64,000 nt of DNA from Aestuariivita boseongensis. Its GTDB lineage: Bacteria > Pseudomonadota > Alphaproteobacteria > Rhodobacterales > Rhodobacteraceae. Both the position numbers and the translations under genes were made by a program. Location of the stretch: the NCBI RefSeq assembly GCF_001262635.1, contig NZ_JXYH01000012.1:22134-86133 (forward strand), read 5' to 3'. Each line of letters opens with the position of its first letter. Position 1 is the first letter of the stretch. This document shows, piece after piece, positions 28,503 through 38,962 of the stretch. The notes under the pieces are model-generated. The model was given only the letters and a program-made list of their open reading frames with translations. It searched no databases and had not been told where the DNA came from.

Positions 28503-29432
28503 ATGAACTGGATCACCAATTATGTCCGGCCACGGATCAACTCGATCTTTTCGCGCCGTGAGACTCCGGAAAACCTTTGGCAGAAATGCGATGACTGCGG
28601 CACCATGCTGTTTCACCGCGAACTGTCCGAAAACCTGAATGTCTGCACGAATTGCGGCCATCACATGGGCATCACGCCGCGCGAACGGTTCCTGGCGCTG
28701 TTTGACGGGGGTGTCTTTTCGCAGGTGACCGTTCCTGAACCCGTCTCTGACCCGCTCTCGTTCCGAGATCAGAAGAAATATCCCGACCGGATGAAGGCCG
28801 CCCAGAAAATGACCGGAGAGCCCGAGGCGATGCTGGTCGCCACAGGGGAAATCGGGCGCACGCCGATTGTGGCGGCGGCTCAGGATTTCTCGTTCATGGG
28901 CGGGTCCATGGGCATGTATGTGGGCAACGCCATCATCGCCGCCGCGGAAGAGGCGGTGCGCCTGAAACGCCCGCTGATCCTGTTTTCGGCGGCAGGCGGC
29001 GCGCGGATGCAGGAAGGCATCCTCAGCCTGATGCAGATGCCGCGCACGACAGTGGCCGTGCAGATGCTGAAAGAAGCCGATCTGCCCTACATCGTCGTGC
29101 TGACCCATCCGACGACGGGTGGGGTGACGGCGTCCTATGCGATGCTGGGCGATGTGCAGATTGCCGAACCCAACGCACTGATCTGCTTTGCCGGCCCCCG
29201 CGTGATTGAACAGACCATCCGCGAAAAGCTGCCCGAAGGGTTCCAGCGCGCCGAATATCTTCTGGATCACGGAATGCTGGATCGTGTGACGCCCCGCACC
29301 GAACTGCGGGACGAACTGATCACCATTACCCGAATGCTGCTGGGCATGCCGCCCGCGGTGAAGGGCGATCTGCCCAAACCCGACATGGCCGAACCCGCAC
29401 CCGCCGAACCAGAGACTCCGGCCAAGGAATGA
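28503..29432 (+). CDS. accD: acetyl-CoA carboxylase carboxyltransferase subunit beta
   Basis: 309 residues from [13 protein letters not shown] before this ATG decides it over an ATG three codons upstream. The four-cysteine zinc ribbon (CDDCGTML, then CTNCGHHMG) lies at residues 25-50. The carboxyltransferase core has [12 protein letters not shown] and [11 protein letters not shown]. With AccA it transfers the carboxyl group from biotin to acetyl-CoA, the first step of fatty acid synthesis. It overlaps folC by four bases, the usual accD-folC pair. Confidence 0.97.
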   Translation: MNWITNYVRPRINSIFSRRETPENLWQKCDDCGTMLFHRELSENLNVCTNCGHHMGITPRERFLALFDGGVFSQVTVPEPVSDPLSFRDQKKYPDRMKAAQKMTGEPEAMLVATGEIGRTPIVAAAQDFSFMGGSMGMYVGNAIIAAAEEAVRLKRPLILFSAAGGARMQEGILSLMQMPRTTVAVQMLKEADLPYIVVLTHPTTGGVTASYAMLGDVQIAEPNALICFAGPRVIEQTIREKLPEGFQRAEYLLDHGMLDRVTPRTELRDELITITRMLLGMPPAVKGDLPKPDMAEPAPAEPETPAKE

Positions 29433-30703
29433 CCGCGCCCACATCCGACGCCATCCTTGCACGGATGATGGCGCTGCATCCCAAGATCATCGACCTGACG
29501 CTGGATCGGGTCTGGCGCCTGCTTGAGGCTCTGGACAACCCGCAGGAGAAACTGCCGCCGGTCATCCACGTGGCGGGCACGAATGGCAAGGGATCGACGC
29601 TTGCCATGATCCGTGCAGGGCTGGAGGGTGCGGGAAAGACGTGTCACGTCTATACTTCGCCCCATCTGGCGCGGTTTCACGAGCGCATCCGCCTTGCGGG
29701 CCAGTTGATTTCGGAACCCGATCTCACGGCCGTGCTGGACGAGTGCTATGACGCCAATGGCGGGGAACCGATCACCTATTTCGAAATCACGACCGTCGCG
29801 GCGATTTTGGCCTTTTCGCGGATCCCTGCGGATTACACTCTTCTGGAAGTGGGTCTTGGCGGGCGTCTGGATGCAACCAATGTGATCGACCGACCCTTGC
29901 TGACCGCGATCACGCCCGTGTCGATGGATCACGAGGCCTTTCTGGGCGACACGCTCGCCAAGATCGCGGGCGAAAAGGCGGGGATCATCAAGCGCGGCGT
30001 GCCCTGCGTTGTGGGTCCCCAGGCCGATGAGGGGCTTGAGGTTATCGAGGCGCGTGCCGCAGCGCTGGGCGCGCCTGTTCTGGCCCATGGTCAGCACTGG
30101 CATGTGTCCGAGGAACGAGGCCGCCTGATCTTTCATGATGAAACCGGGTTGCTGGATTTGCCCCTTCCCAACCTGCGCGGGGCACATCAGATCCAGAACG
30201 CAGGCACGGCGCTTGCCGCGCTTCGCTGGATGCAAGCGGGTGAGGCGGCCTATGAGGCGGCGGTAACCAAGGCGGAATGGCCCGCGCGGATGCAGCGGCT
30301 GAAAACCGGCCCGCTGATCGATGCGGCACGGGAGGCCGAGCTGTGGCTGGATGGCGGCCACAACCCGGCGGCGGGTCAGGCGCTGGCCGATCTGCTGCAG
30401 AGCCTGCCGAAACGACCGACCCATCTGGTGGTGGGGATGCTCAACACCAAGGATATCACCGGGTACCTGTCCCCGCTGGCCCAGCTGTCGGACAGCCTGA
30501 CCGGCGTTTCCATCCCCGGAGAGGCAAACACCATCCCCGGCGAGAAAACCGCGCAGATCGCGGCGGATCTGGGGATGAAAACCGCTGTTGCGGACACGGT
30601 TCTGGACGCGGTGCGTGCCATCGCATCAGAGGATTCACATGCGCGGATCCTGATTTGCGGGTCGCTCTACCTGGCCGGGTCAGTCTTGCGCGAAAACGGG
30701 TGA
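29429..30703 (+). CDS. folC: bifunctional folylpolyglutamate / dihydrofolate synthase
   Basis: 424 residues. The ATP-binding P-loop is [11 protein letters not shown], and [15 protein letters not shown] and [20 protein letters not shown] are standard Mur-ligase-type folate synthase motifs. It makes dihydrofolate and adds glutamates to folates. Translation is coupled to accD (ATGA). A perfect 28-base palindrome follows directly, between its stop and the convergent zapE. Confidence 0.95.
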   Translation: MTAPTSDAILARMMALHPKIIDLTLDRVWRLLEALDNPQEKLPPVIHVAGTNGKGSTLAMIRAGLEGAGKTCHVYTSPHLARFHERIRLAGQLISEPDLTAVLDECYDANGGEPITYFEITTVAAILAFSRIPADYTLLEVGLGGRLDATNVIDRPLLTAITPVSMDHEAFLGDTLAKIAGEKAGIIKRGVPCVVGPQADEGLEVIEARAAALGAPVLAHGQHWHVSEERGRLIFHDETGLLDLPLPNLRGAHQIQNAGTALAALRWMQAGEAAYEAAVTKAEWPARMQRLKTGPLIDAAREAELWLDGGHNPAAGQALADLLQSLPKRPTHLVVGMLNTKDITGYLSPLAQLSDSLTGVSIPGEANTIPGEKTAQIAADLGMKTAVADTVLDAVRAIASEDSHARILICGSLYLAGSVLRENG

Positions 30704-30709
30704 CGCCGG

Positions 30710-30737
30710 GCCCAAGACTTTTGCAAAAGTCTTGGGC
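30710..30737. terminator. 28-base perfect palindrome between convergent folC and zapE
   Basis: The arm is GCCCAAGACTTTTG and its exact complement follows at once, ending one base before the zapE stop. It probably acts as a two-way terminator, as the A/T-rich centre provides T-runs on either strand. Similar in design to the hairpins near 10.2, 37.7 and 62.4 kb. Confidence 0.75.
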
Positions 30738-30738
30738 G

Positions 30739-31797
30739 TCATCGCCCCCAGTCTTCGGCCTGCATTTCGCGCAGGCGGCTGGCAGTGCGCTCGAATTCGA
30801 ACGTGCCTTCGCCTTCGACATACAGCATCTCGGGTTCGGCCGCGGCGGAACAGATCAACCGCACCTTGGCCTCGTAAAGCGCGTCGATCAGGGTGACAAA
30901 ACGCTTGGCCTCGTTGAAATTGCTGCGCGACAGACGCGGGATATCTTCCAGAACCAGAACCTTCACCGCCTCGGCAATCGCCAGGTAATCCCCTGGCCCC
31001 AAGGGCTTGCCGCACAGGTCGTAAAACGTCGCCCTTGCCACGCCATTTCGGAATGCGGGCAAAACCACCGCGCGCCCTTTGACAGGCAAGACCAGTTCGC
31101 TGGCGGGGCCTCCGGTCAGGTCTTTCCATACGTCTGCAATGGCCTTGCGGGCGTCTGGCCCGATGGGGGTGAAATAGACCGGGCTGCCTTCCAGCCGGTT
31201 CTGGCGGTAATCCGTTGGGCTGATCAGTTCGCGGACCACCATCCTGTCTTTGATCAGGTCGATGAACGGCAAAAAGATCTGACGGTTCAGCCCGTCCTTG
31301 TACAGATCATCCGGCACCCGGTTCGAGGTGGTCACCACGGTCACACCGGCAGCAAACAGCGCCTCGAACAGGCGCCCGACGATCATTGCATCGGTGATGT
31401 CGGTGATCTGCATTTCGTCAAAGGCCAGAAGGCGCACCGACTTTGCGACATCGGCGGCGACAGGCGCAATGGCGTCATCGACGCCGCGCTTGCGGGCCTC
31501 GTGCATGGCGGCGTGGATTTCCTGCATGAACGCGTGGAAATGGACGCGCCGCGCGGGCACGCCGTCCAGACTGTCGACAAACAGATCCATCAGCATCGAC
31601 TTGCCGCGCCCGACGCCGCCCCACAGGTACAGCCCCTTGGGCGGCTCGGGCGCTTTACGGAAAAACCCGCGTTTCACCGGTTGGGCAAGCGCCGTCTGGA
31701 TGCGGGCAAATTCCGGCAGCACGGCTTCCTGCGCCGGGTCCGGCTGCAAACTGCCCTCTGCGATGCGCCGGGCGTAAAGATCGGTGACAGATGCCAT
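30739..31797 (-). CDS. zapE: cell division protein ZapE (AFG1-like ATPase)
   Basis: 352 residues. Walker A GGVGRGKSMLMDLF, Walker B LLAFDEMQITDI and the downstream VTTSNRVPDDLYKDGL match ZapE/AFG1. ZapE is an ATPase that binds FtsZ at the constricting septum in E. coli; the mitochondrial relative Lace1/AFG1 works in protein quality control. The start has GAGG before the ATG. It converges on folC. Confidence 0.93.
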   Translation of the reverse strand: MASVTDLYARRIAEGSLQPDPAQEAVLPEFARIQTALAQPVKRGFFRKAPEPPKGLYLWGGVGRGKSMLMDLFVDSLDGVPARRVHFHAFMQEIHAAMHEARKRGVDDAIAPVAADVAKSVRLLAFDEMQITDITDAMIVGRLFEALFAAGVTVVTTSNRVPDDLYKDGLNRQIFLPFIDLIKDRMVVRELISPTDYRQNRLEGSPVYFTPIGPDARKAIADVWKDLTGGPASELVLPVKGRAVVLPAFRNGVARATFYDLCGKPLGPGDYLAIAEAVKVLVLEDIPRLSRSNFNEAKRFVTLIDALYEAKVRLICSAAAEPEMLYVEGEGTFEFERTASRLREMQAEDWGR

Positions 31798-31864
31798 GCC
31801 TCAGCCCTAGCTGCGCGGCGCGGAATTGAAAAGATCCGCCAGTGGGTTCATACGGTTCCGCTGC

Positions 31865-32782
31865 CTATTGCGCCGCGCGCCAGCGATCCAGTACATAGCG
31901 CGAGGTCATCAGATCCAGATGCGCCCCGCCGCCGTTCTTAAAGACGGTGATCTCATCCGGCCCGCCGCGCCGGAAATCGGACAGCGCATAGAAATCGGCA
32001 CGGATATCGTCACGAGTGATCACACCGGCCTGCAGCGGTTTTTCGATCTCTCCGATATGGCCGATGGTCGTGTCGAAACTGTCGACATAGATCCTGGCCC
32101 GCGTCATGGCGGTGTCATCGGTCTCGCGCATGTCGGGGCGGTAGGCGCCGATCAGGTTCAGGTGCTGACCGGGCCGCAGCCAGTCGCCCCTGATCAGCGG
32201 CTCTGACGACATGGTGGCCGTCAGGATGATATCGGCCGCACCCACGGCCTGTTCCAGATCCGCGGCAACCAGGGTTCCGGGATACTGGGCAGCCAGAGCC
32301 TCTGCCGAGGCGGCTGTTCTGTTCCACAAGGTGATCTGCGCGCCGGGGAAGCCTGCGGTGAAGGCCTCGATCAGCGATGCGCCCACCGTACCGGCACCGA
32401 CGATCAGGATCTTCGACGCTCCTTCTGGCGCCAGCCGAAGCGCACCCAGAAGGCTGTCGCCCGCTGTCTTCCACTTGGTGATCAGGTGGAAGTCGATCAG
32501 CGCTTCCAGGGTGCCGTCGCCGTCCGAATAAAGACACACGCCGCCGTTCACGATGGGCAGGTTCTGCGCCGGGTTGCCGGGAAAGATGGTGGCGGTTTTC
32601 ACGGCCATCCCCATCCCGTCGATCCATGCCGCGCGCGACAGAACCGTATCGTCACCACGATAGAGGAAGGTGTCGCCCACTTCCGCTTTGGGCAGGGCGT
32701 GCCCTGCCTCAAACGCTTTGGTCAGGTCGGTCCAGTCCATCAGCGCTTCGCCTTCCGCGAACGAAATCGAGGGGATCGTCAT
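31865..32782 (-). CDS. ornithine cyclodeaminase / mu-crystallin family protein
   Basis: 305 residues. The Rossmann motif ILIVGAGTVGASLIEAF and following WNRTAASAEALA bind NAD(P), and the N-terminal part (FLYRGDDTVLSRAAWIDGMG, KTATIFPGNP) matches the ornithine cyclodeaminase family. Members include ornithine cyclodeaminase, alanine dehydrogenase and ketimine reductases, so the substrate is open. The start overlaps the stop of the HAD gene by four bases, so the two are coupled. Confidence 0.88.
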   Translation of the reverse strand: MTIPSISFAEGEALMDWTDLTKAFEAGHALPKAEVGDTFLYRGDDTVLSRAAWIDGMGMAVKTATIFPGNPAQNLPIVNGGVCLYSDGDGTLEALIDFHLITKWKTAGDSLLGALRLAPEGASKILIVGAGTVGASLIEAFTAGFPGAQITLWNRTAASAEALAAQYPGTLVAADLEQAVGAADIILTATMSSEPLIRGDWLRPGQHLNLIGAYRPDMRETDDTAMTRARIYVDSFDTTIGHIGEIEKPLQAGVITRDDIRADFYALSDFRRGGPDEITVFKNGGGAHLDLMTSRYVLDRWRAAQ

Positions 32783-33399
32783 GCCGCTTCCTCCGCGCTC
32801 AGCAAACCAACGTCTACCAATTTGTCCGCCCAGCCTTGCGGGCCCTGAAACAGATGGGTTTGCCAGCCGCGCGCATTGGCTGCCGCGATATTGTCGGGCC
32901 GGTCATCGGTAAAGATCAGCCGTTCAGGCGCCACGCCGCAGTCGGCCTCCACCATCTCATAAATCCGGACATCCGGCTTGATCACACCCATATGGCCCGA
33001 GATATAGTCACGGTCGAACTGCCGCAGAAAGGGATAGAACCCGGCGGCATAGTCATAGCTCTGGATGCCGAAATTCGTCAGGCTGAAGACTGGCACGCCC
33101 CTGGCCTGCAGCGCGCCCATTAGGCGCACGGAATGATCAATCACCGGCGTGGCCAGTTCGATCCAGCGATCATGCCACATGCGGATTTCTTCGCGCCATG
33201 CGGGGTAGGCCTCGGCGGTGGCATAAATCGTTTCGGTGAAATGTTGCCCGGTATCGACCTTGTCATTCATGCCATGCAGATCAACCTCGGCAAACATAGC
33301 GCGACGACGATCTTCACCAATCACGGCGTCATAGAACCGTTCGGGCTGCCATTCGATCAGCACGTTTCCAATGTCGAAAATGACGGCTTCTGGCCTCAT
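32779..33399 (-). CDS. HAD family hydrolase (YihX-like)
   Basis: 206 residues. The nucleophile motif is AVIFDIGNVLIEW, with the second aspartate of the usual DxDxT replaced by glycine as in YihX-like phosphatases. A serine/threonine motif is in VFSLTNFG and the acidic motif in LIFTDDRPDNIAAA. A cap region lies between. Probably a small-molecule phosphatase. GAAAGGG precedes the ATG. It overlaps the cyclodeaminase-like gene and starts three bases past the YaiI stop, in one minus-strand run. Confidence 0.88.
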   Translation of the reverse strand: MRPEAVIFDIGNVLIEWQPERFYDAVIGEDRRRAMFAEVDLHGMNDKVDTGQHFTETIYATAEAYPAWREEIRMWHDRWIELATPVIDHSVRLMGALQARGVPVFSLTNFGIQSYDYAAGFYPFLRQFDRDYISGHMGVIKPDVRIYEMVEADCGVAPERLIFTDDRPDNIAAANARGWQTHLFQGPQGWADKLVDVGLLSAEEAA

Positions 33400-33402
33400 T
33401 GC

Positions 33403-33858
33403 TTACCCTTTCTTCGCGGCGCGCAACTCCCGCTCCAGCGCATCCAGAAAACGAGAGCGGTCCGCCTTTGTAAACCCGCGCCCGCCGCCGCCCGCACCCA
33501 GCGGGTTGGCCGCACGTAAATCGGCCATCAGATCGCGCATGGCAAGCTGCTGACCGATATTGGCCTGCGTGAACGCCTCCCCATTATGGCGCAGAACGCG
33601 GGCCCCTGCTTCGATGCATTTCGCGGCCAATGGGATATCACCTGTCACCACCACGTCGCCGGGTCCACAGTGTTCGGCGATCCATTTGTCGGCCTCGTCC
33701 GGGCCTTCTGCAACGATCACATGATCGACGAACGGGTTCTGCGAAGGGCGCAACCCGCCGTTTGAGACAACGAACATCTTGATCTCGTGCCGGGTGGCGA
33801 CACGTTCGGCTTCGGCCTTGACGGGGCAGGCATCGGCATCAATGTAAAGGCTCGTCAT
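33403..33858 (-). CDS. YaiI/YqxD family protein (DUF188)
   Basis: 151 residues with start [20 protein letters not shown]; a longer open frame upstream overlaps the GNAT gene and is not supported. The N-terminal [14 protein letters not shown] and the central [13 protein letters not shown] plus the glycine-rich [13 protein letters not shown] are diagnostic for this conserved family, which has a PIN-like fold and is thought to be nuclease-related. Function unproven. Lies in a compact minus-strand series with seven bases to the GNAT gene. Confidence 0.9.
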   Translation of the reverse strand: MTSLYIDADACPVKAEAERVATRHEIKMFVVSNGGLRPSQNPFVDHVIVAEGPDEADKWIAEHCGPGDVVVTGDIPLAAKCIEAGARVLRHNGEAFTQANIGQQLAMRDLMADLRAANPLGAGGGGRGFTKADRSRFLDALERELRAAKKG

Positions 33859-33865
33859 AGGTCTG

Positions 33866-34396
33866 TCACAGTCTCCAAGCCAAAGCGATGTTCTCCGACC
33901 GCCAGAGAGGGCCCGCATCGCGGAACCGGGCCCCCTTGCGCGCGCCTTCCCTGAGATAAAAGTCGATGGCGCGTTGATTCTGGATGACTACGGCAAGGTG
34001 TGCCTGAGCGAAGCCTGCCGCGCGCAGTTTGTCGAACGCCGCGTGCAGCAGCCGCGCGCCAAGACCTTGCGACCGGAACGCGCGTACTACAAAAAGATGT
34101 TTGACCTCTCCCCCGCTGCCCAGCGCAGGGTCGGAAGAGGGGCCGTATTGGGTAAACCCGACAATCCCTTGCGCATCGGTGTCAGCGACCAAAACGCCAG
34201 CGCGGGGATCAGCCTCGGCTACAATTTTTGCAAGCGTGTCTTGCCAGTGCGCCGGCCCTCGTCGGGTTTCAATGACGTCCTGCAAAGCCTTTGGCGCGAT
34301 CCCGGCATAGGTTTCCCGCCAGACCGCAACATGAAGATCGCCAATCGCCCGGGCATCGCTCAGGCTTGCCGGGCGCAGATGGGTTGTCTCAGGCAT
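33866..34396 (-). CDS. GNAT family N-acetyltransferase
   Basis: 176 residues from [11 protein letters not shown]. The acetyl-CoA-binding motif appears as [14 protein letters not shown] with the preceding beta strand [11 protein letters not shown], and the C-terminal [13 protein letters not shown] is typical. It overlaps the end of fghA by eight bases, so it is probably translated with it. The substrate is not predictable; protein or antibiotic acetylation and other roles are possible. Confidence 0.87.
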   Translation of the reverse strand: MPETTHLRPASLSDARAIGDLHVAVWRETYAGIAPKALQDVIETRRGPAHWQDTLAKIVAEADPRAGVLVADTDAQGIVGFTQYGPSSDPALGSGGEVKHLFVVRAFRSQGLGARLLHAAFDKLRAAGFAQAHLAVVIQNQRAIDFYLREGARKGARFRDAGPLWRSENIALAWRL

Positions 34397-35219
34397 AAAG
34401 CGCGTCTGCATGGAACGCGATATGGTCTTCCATGAAGGTCGAGACGAAGAAATAGCTGTGGTCATAGCCCGGCTGCAGCCGCATCTGTGCCTGTTGCTTG
34501 CGGGCGGCGAAGGCCTCGGTGAAGGCATGGGTGTTCAGCAGATCGAAAAACTGATCGTTCGTCCCGGTATCGGTCAGGATCGGCCCGTCAAAGCCCACCT
34601 CGCGCATCAGCAGCGTCGCATCATGGCGCGACCATTTGCTTTCATCCGGCCCAAGGTATGCGCCCAGCTGCTTGCGGCCCCAATCGCTGGCCGTGGGGTT
34701 GCAGATCGGCGCAAAGGCCGAGACCGAGCGGAACCGCCCCGGCAGGCCCATCGCCAGGGTCAATGCGCCATGCCCGCCCATCGAATGGCCGGTGATCGCC
34801 TGACGCTCCATATCCACGGCGAAATGGTCCGAGATCAGGGCAGGCAGTTCCGCAGCCACGTAATCCCACATGTTGAAATGCGGTGCCCAGGGCTTCTGAC
34901 TGGCATTCACATAGAACCCCGCGCCCTGGCCCAGGTCATAGGCGTCGTCATCCGCAACCTCTTCCCCGCGGGGGGAGGTATCGGGGAACACCACGGCAAT
35001 GCCATGTTCCGCCGCCCATCCCTGCGCGCCGGCCTTCACCATCGCGTTCTCATGGGTGCAGGTCAGGCCCGACAGGTACCACAGGACCGGAACCGGCCCG
35101 TCGCGGGCCTCTTCCGGCAGGAACAGGCCGAAGGTCATATCGCACAGACAGGAAGAAGACGCGTGGGTATAGACGCCCTGCACGCCGCCAAAGGCTTTGT
35201 TTTCGGATTGGGTTTCCAT
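34389..35219 (-). CDS. fghA: S-formylglutathione hydrolase
   Basis: 276 residues of the esterase D family. The nucleophile elbow is GHSMGGHGALT, and FPDTSPRGEE, YVTERL-like region and the C-terminal GYDHSYFFVSTFMEDHIAFH with the catalytic histidine are typical. It hydrolyses S-formylglutathione to formate and glutathione, the second step of glutathione-dependent formaldehyde oxidation; adhC, the first step, lies 3.4 kb away on the same strand. GGAGAG precedes the ATG. No separate formate oxidation complex is beside it, though a formate-dehydrogenase-type gene is at 59.6 kb. Confidence 0.95.
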   Translation of the reverse strand: METQSENKAFGGVQGVYTHASSSCLCDMTFGLFLPEEARDGPVPVLWYLSGLTCTHENAMVKAGAQGWAAEHGIAVVFPDTSPRGEEVADDDAYDLGQGAGFYVNASQKPWAPHFNMWDYVAAELPALISDHFAVDMERQAITGHSMGGHGALTLAMGLPGRFRSVSAFAPICNPTASDWGRKQLGAYLGPDESKWSRHDATLLMREVGFDGPILTDTGTNDQFFDLLNTHAFTEAFAARKQQAQMRLQPGYDHSYFFVSTFMEDHIAFHADALYA

Positions 35220-35279
35220 GACGTTCTCTCCGCTGTTGATCGCGACAGGAATACCAGCGCGGGCAGAAACCGCAACGGG

Positions 35280-36215
35280 TCAGCCCAAGGGACCACTGAC
35301 CAGTGCAATGGCGACCGATACCGTCACGATGGACAAGACGGTCGAGATAAAGATCGCCGCCGACGCACGATGGGGCGCGACGTTGTAATGCTGTGCCAGG
35401 ATATAGACATTTCCCGCCACCGGCAGGGCGGCGGCAGAAACCACGACCGCAGCCGAAAACGGGTCGATCGGGAATAGGTAAAACACGCCAATCGCCACAA
35501 AGATCGGGTGGATCACTAGTTTGCACAGGCTCAGCCACAGGGCGATCTGCACCCGTTCCGCCGATTTGGACGCAAGCGAGGCCCCGATGGCGAAAAGTGC
35601 ACCGGGCGTTGCGGCGGCGCCCAGAATGGCCAGGAACTCGTTCATCGGGCCTGGGATTGGGATGTCGAAGGCCGACCACAGCAGACCCAGCGAAATCGCT
35701 ACGATCATCGGGTTTTTGACCAGGCCAAGACCAACTGTCTTCAGGATCCCAAGACTCATTCTGCCGTCGCGCGATCCGGTGATCAGAATGACGATCAGGG
35801 ATGAGAACACGATCAGATCCACCGCCAGAACCAGCATCACGGGACCGATGGCCGCCTCGCCGAAGATCACCGCCAGCATGGGGATACCCAGGAAACCCAC
35901 ATTTCCGATGACGGCGCATTGCGCCTCGATCGCGGTGTGAGAGACATCCAGCTTGCGCAGAAAGGCCACGACGGTCGCGATCCCGTACACAAAGGCCGTT
36001 CCCCACAGGTACCCGGCGATCAGACGGCCGTTGAACACCTCGTCCAGCGACAGGTTCGCGGCAAAGCGGAACAGCATGGCCGATAGTGCAAAGTAGAAGA
36101 CGAATTTCGTAAGATACGCCGTCGCCTCTTCGGAAAAAAAGCGTGTCCGCCCGGCCCAATATCCAAGGCCGATGATTGCAAAGAACGGAACAGTGCGAAG
36201 AAAAATCTCGACCAT
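35280..36215 (-). CDS. AEC family transporter
   Basis: 311 residues with about ten hydrophobic segments in two similar halves of five, the arrangement of auxin efflux carrier and malonate-transporter-like proteins. Residues 10-30 (FAIIGLGYWAGRTRFFSEEA) and GNVGFLGIPM are family-like. It probably exports or imports an organic acid. The gene is divergent from the TetR gene, with a good palindromic operator in the shared region, so the regulator may control it. Confidence 0.88.
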   Translation of the reverse strand: MVEIFLRTVPFFAIIGLGYWAGRTRFFSEEATAYLTKFVFYFALSAMLFRFAANLSLDEVFNGRLIAGYLWGTAFVYGIATVVAFLRKLDVSHTAIEAQCAVIGNVGFLGIPMLAVIFGEAAIGPVMLVLAVDLIVFSSLIVILITGSRDGRMSLGILKTVGLGLVKNPMIVAISLGLLWSAFDIPIPGPMNEFLAILGAAATPGALFAIGASLASKSAERVQIALWLSLCKLVIHPIFVAIGVFYLFPIDPFSAAVVVSAAALPVAGNVYILAQHYNVAPHRASAAIFISTVLSIVTVSVAIALVSGPLG

Positions 36216-36324
36216 GGCAGACCGTTACGGTCTTGGGCCGGGCTGCGCAAGACGGTGAAGGGGCCCGAAAGGGCTTTGTGCCATACCCGTCGAAACCGGG
36301 TCACGCTACGCAAGTCATTGCGAC

Positions 36325-36340
36325 TAAACCGTTCGGTTTA
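36325..36340. promoter_or_regulatory. TetR-type operator palindrome
   Basis: TAAACCG-TT-CGGTTTA, a perfect 7-bp dyad, lies between the divergent AEC carrier and TetR genes, 34 bases before the regulator ATG. AACCG/CGGTT dyads are typical TetR/AcrR operators, so autoregulation and control of the AEC gene are likely (inference). Confidence 0.75.
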
Positions 36341-36373
36341 TATATATGAAGTCCCAGGGCATACGGAGAGGCA

Positions 36374-36991
36374 ATGGCGCAGGCAGCAGAAACAGTCCGC
36401 AAAGGTCGGAAATTCGACCAGGTGCTGGAAGGCGCGCGCAAGGTCTTTCTGGCCGATGGGTTTGAAGGGGCCAGCGTCGATGACATCGCCCGCGCGGCCG
36501 GCGTGTCGAAAGCCACGCTTTACAGCTATTTCCCTGACAAGCGCCTTTTGTTCATGGAAGTGGCCCGTCTGGAATGCATCCGCCAGGGCGAGGAATCGAT
36601 CAAGGAGATCGACACGATGGCCGCCCCGGAACGGGTGCTGGCCAATGCAGCGCGGCACATGCTGGGCTTCATGCTGTCGGATTTCGGTCAGCGCGTCTTT
36701 CGCATCTGCGTGGCCGAGGCAGACCGTTTCCCCGATCTGGGCCGGCAGTTCTATGAAAGCGGACCGATGATGGTGCGCACGCGGATGAAGGAATACTTCG
36801 CCGATGCCGTTGCGCGCGGAGAGCTGAAGATCGACGATCTGGACCTGGCCGCCGATCAATTCGCCGAGCTGTGCAAGGCAGACCTGTTTCCGCGCTGGGT
36901 GTTCAATATCGACCCGTCCTTCACCCAGGAAGAGATCGACCGCGTCATCTCGGGCGCGGTGACAACGTTCATGGCGCGCTACGGCGCTTAA
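36374..36991 (+). CDS. TetR/AcrR family transcriptional regulator
   Basis: 205 residues. The helix-turn-helix is at residues 34-58 (VDDIARAAGVSKATLYSYF). The C-terminal part is of the AefR-like type. GGAGAGG precedes the ATG. An operator-like palindrome is just upstream. Its stop codon overlaps the stop of the convergent NYN gene. The effector is unknown; regulation of the AEC carrier is the simplest idea. Confidence 0.92.
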   Translation: MAQAAETVRKGRKFDQVLEGARKVFLADGFEGASVDDIARAAGVSKATLYSYFPDKRLLFMEVARLECIRQGEESIKEIDTMAAPERVLANAARHMLGFMLSDFGQRVFRICVAEADRFPDLGRQFYESGPMMVRTRMKEYFADAVARGELKIDDLDLAADQFAELCKADLFPRWVFNIDPSFTQEEIDRVISGAVTTFMARYGA

Positions 36992-37698
36992 TCGACCCGG
37001 CGCACTTCCAGCTGGTTTCCGGATTTCCGCGTCTCGAAGCGTTTGATGTCTTTCACAAGATCGCTGAGTTTTGGTTTGCCGTAAGTCCGTGTGTCGAAAT
37101 CCGGATTGTCGGCCACAATGTACTGGCCAAGCGGGCCAAGCGGGTACCAGTCGCCATCCTGCGGGATCTTGTCCATCGCTTTGAGGATCAGCGGAATCGC
37201 ATCTGTAACGGGTTTCTTACCGGAGGAGGCTTTGCCCCCTTTGGCTGGCGCAGGTTCGTCGATGATATTCTCGATCAAGACGAACCTGTTGCAAACATTC
37301 CGAAGGGACTCCGGCGCTTTTGCTTCGCCGATCCCTATGACATCCATGCCCTGTTCGCGAATACGATTGGCAAGCGCGGTGAAATCGCTGTCAGAACTGA
37401 CCAGCACAAACCCGTCGAATCGCCCGGTGTGCAGAATGTCCATCGCGTCGATGACCAAACCGATATCGCTGGCGTTCTTACCACGGGTGTTTGCGGTTTC
37501 CTGATGTGCCACAAGCCCAAGATCGCGCACAACCTTGGACCAGCTATTCAGCCGATCCGACGACCAGTCACCATAGACGCGTCGCAGGGCGGGCTCTCCG
37601 AAGCTTGTGATCTCTTTCAGGATCGCGCCTGCATATTTCGCCGGGATGTTGTCTGCGTCGATCAGAACGGCATAAAGCGGCCGGTCGCGGTCTGGCAT
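36988..37698 (-). CDS. NYN domain protein with C-terminal OST-HTH/LOTUS-like domain
   Basis: 236 residues. Residues 8-145 form the NYN (PIN-like RNase) domain with its acidic residues in AVLIDADNIPAKY, KNASDIGLVIDAMDIL and LVSSDSDFTALANRIREQG. Residues 165-236, with DAIPLILKAMDKIPQDGDW and GKPKLSDLVKDIKRFE, look like an OST-HTH/LOTUS domain, which binds RNA. The same pairing occurs in LabA-like and MARF1-type proteins. It may act in RNA turnover. GGGGGAG precedes the ATG. The stop overlaps the convergent TetR stop by three bases, so the mRNAs would pair at their ends. Confidence 0.87.
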   Translation of the reverse strand: MPDRDRPLYAVLIDADNIPAKYAGAILKEITSFGEPALRRVYGDWSSDRLNSWSKVVRDLGLVAHQETANTRGKNASDIGLVIDAMDILHTGRFDGFVLVSSDSDFTALANRIREQGMDVIGIGEAKAPESLRNVCNRFVLIENIIDEPAPAKGGKASSGKKPVTDAIPLILKAMDKIPQDGDWYPLGPLGQYIVADNPDFDTRTYGKPKLSDLVKDIKRFETRKSGNQLEVRRVD

Positions 37699-37725
37699 GG
37701 GATAGCTCCCCCGTTGTGAAGAAAA

Positions 37726-37773
37726 GCCCGCTTTCTTTCAAAGAAAGCGGGCCGGAAACGTTCAAAGTTTCCG
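37726..37773. repeat. adjacent pair of hairpins between NYN gene and adhC
   Basis: First hairpin 37726-37752: arm GCCCGCTTTCTTT around a single C, so the loop must open a few of the inner A-T pairs. Second hairpin 37753-37773: arm CGGAAAC with seven-base loop. They follow each other without a gap, eight bases after the adhC stop on the minus strand. They probably end the adhC transcript before the NYN gene. Confidence 0.75.
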
Positions 37774-37781
37774 TTGTCTTA

Positions 37782-38894
<1,113 letters not shown>

Positions 38895-38962
38895 GATCTG
38901 TCCCTCCCTTATAGGTATTGCGCCCGACCGTGCGGGAAAGGGCCTGGCAAATCAAGGGTTGG

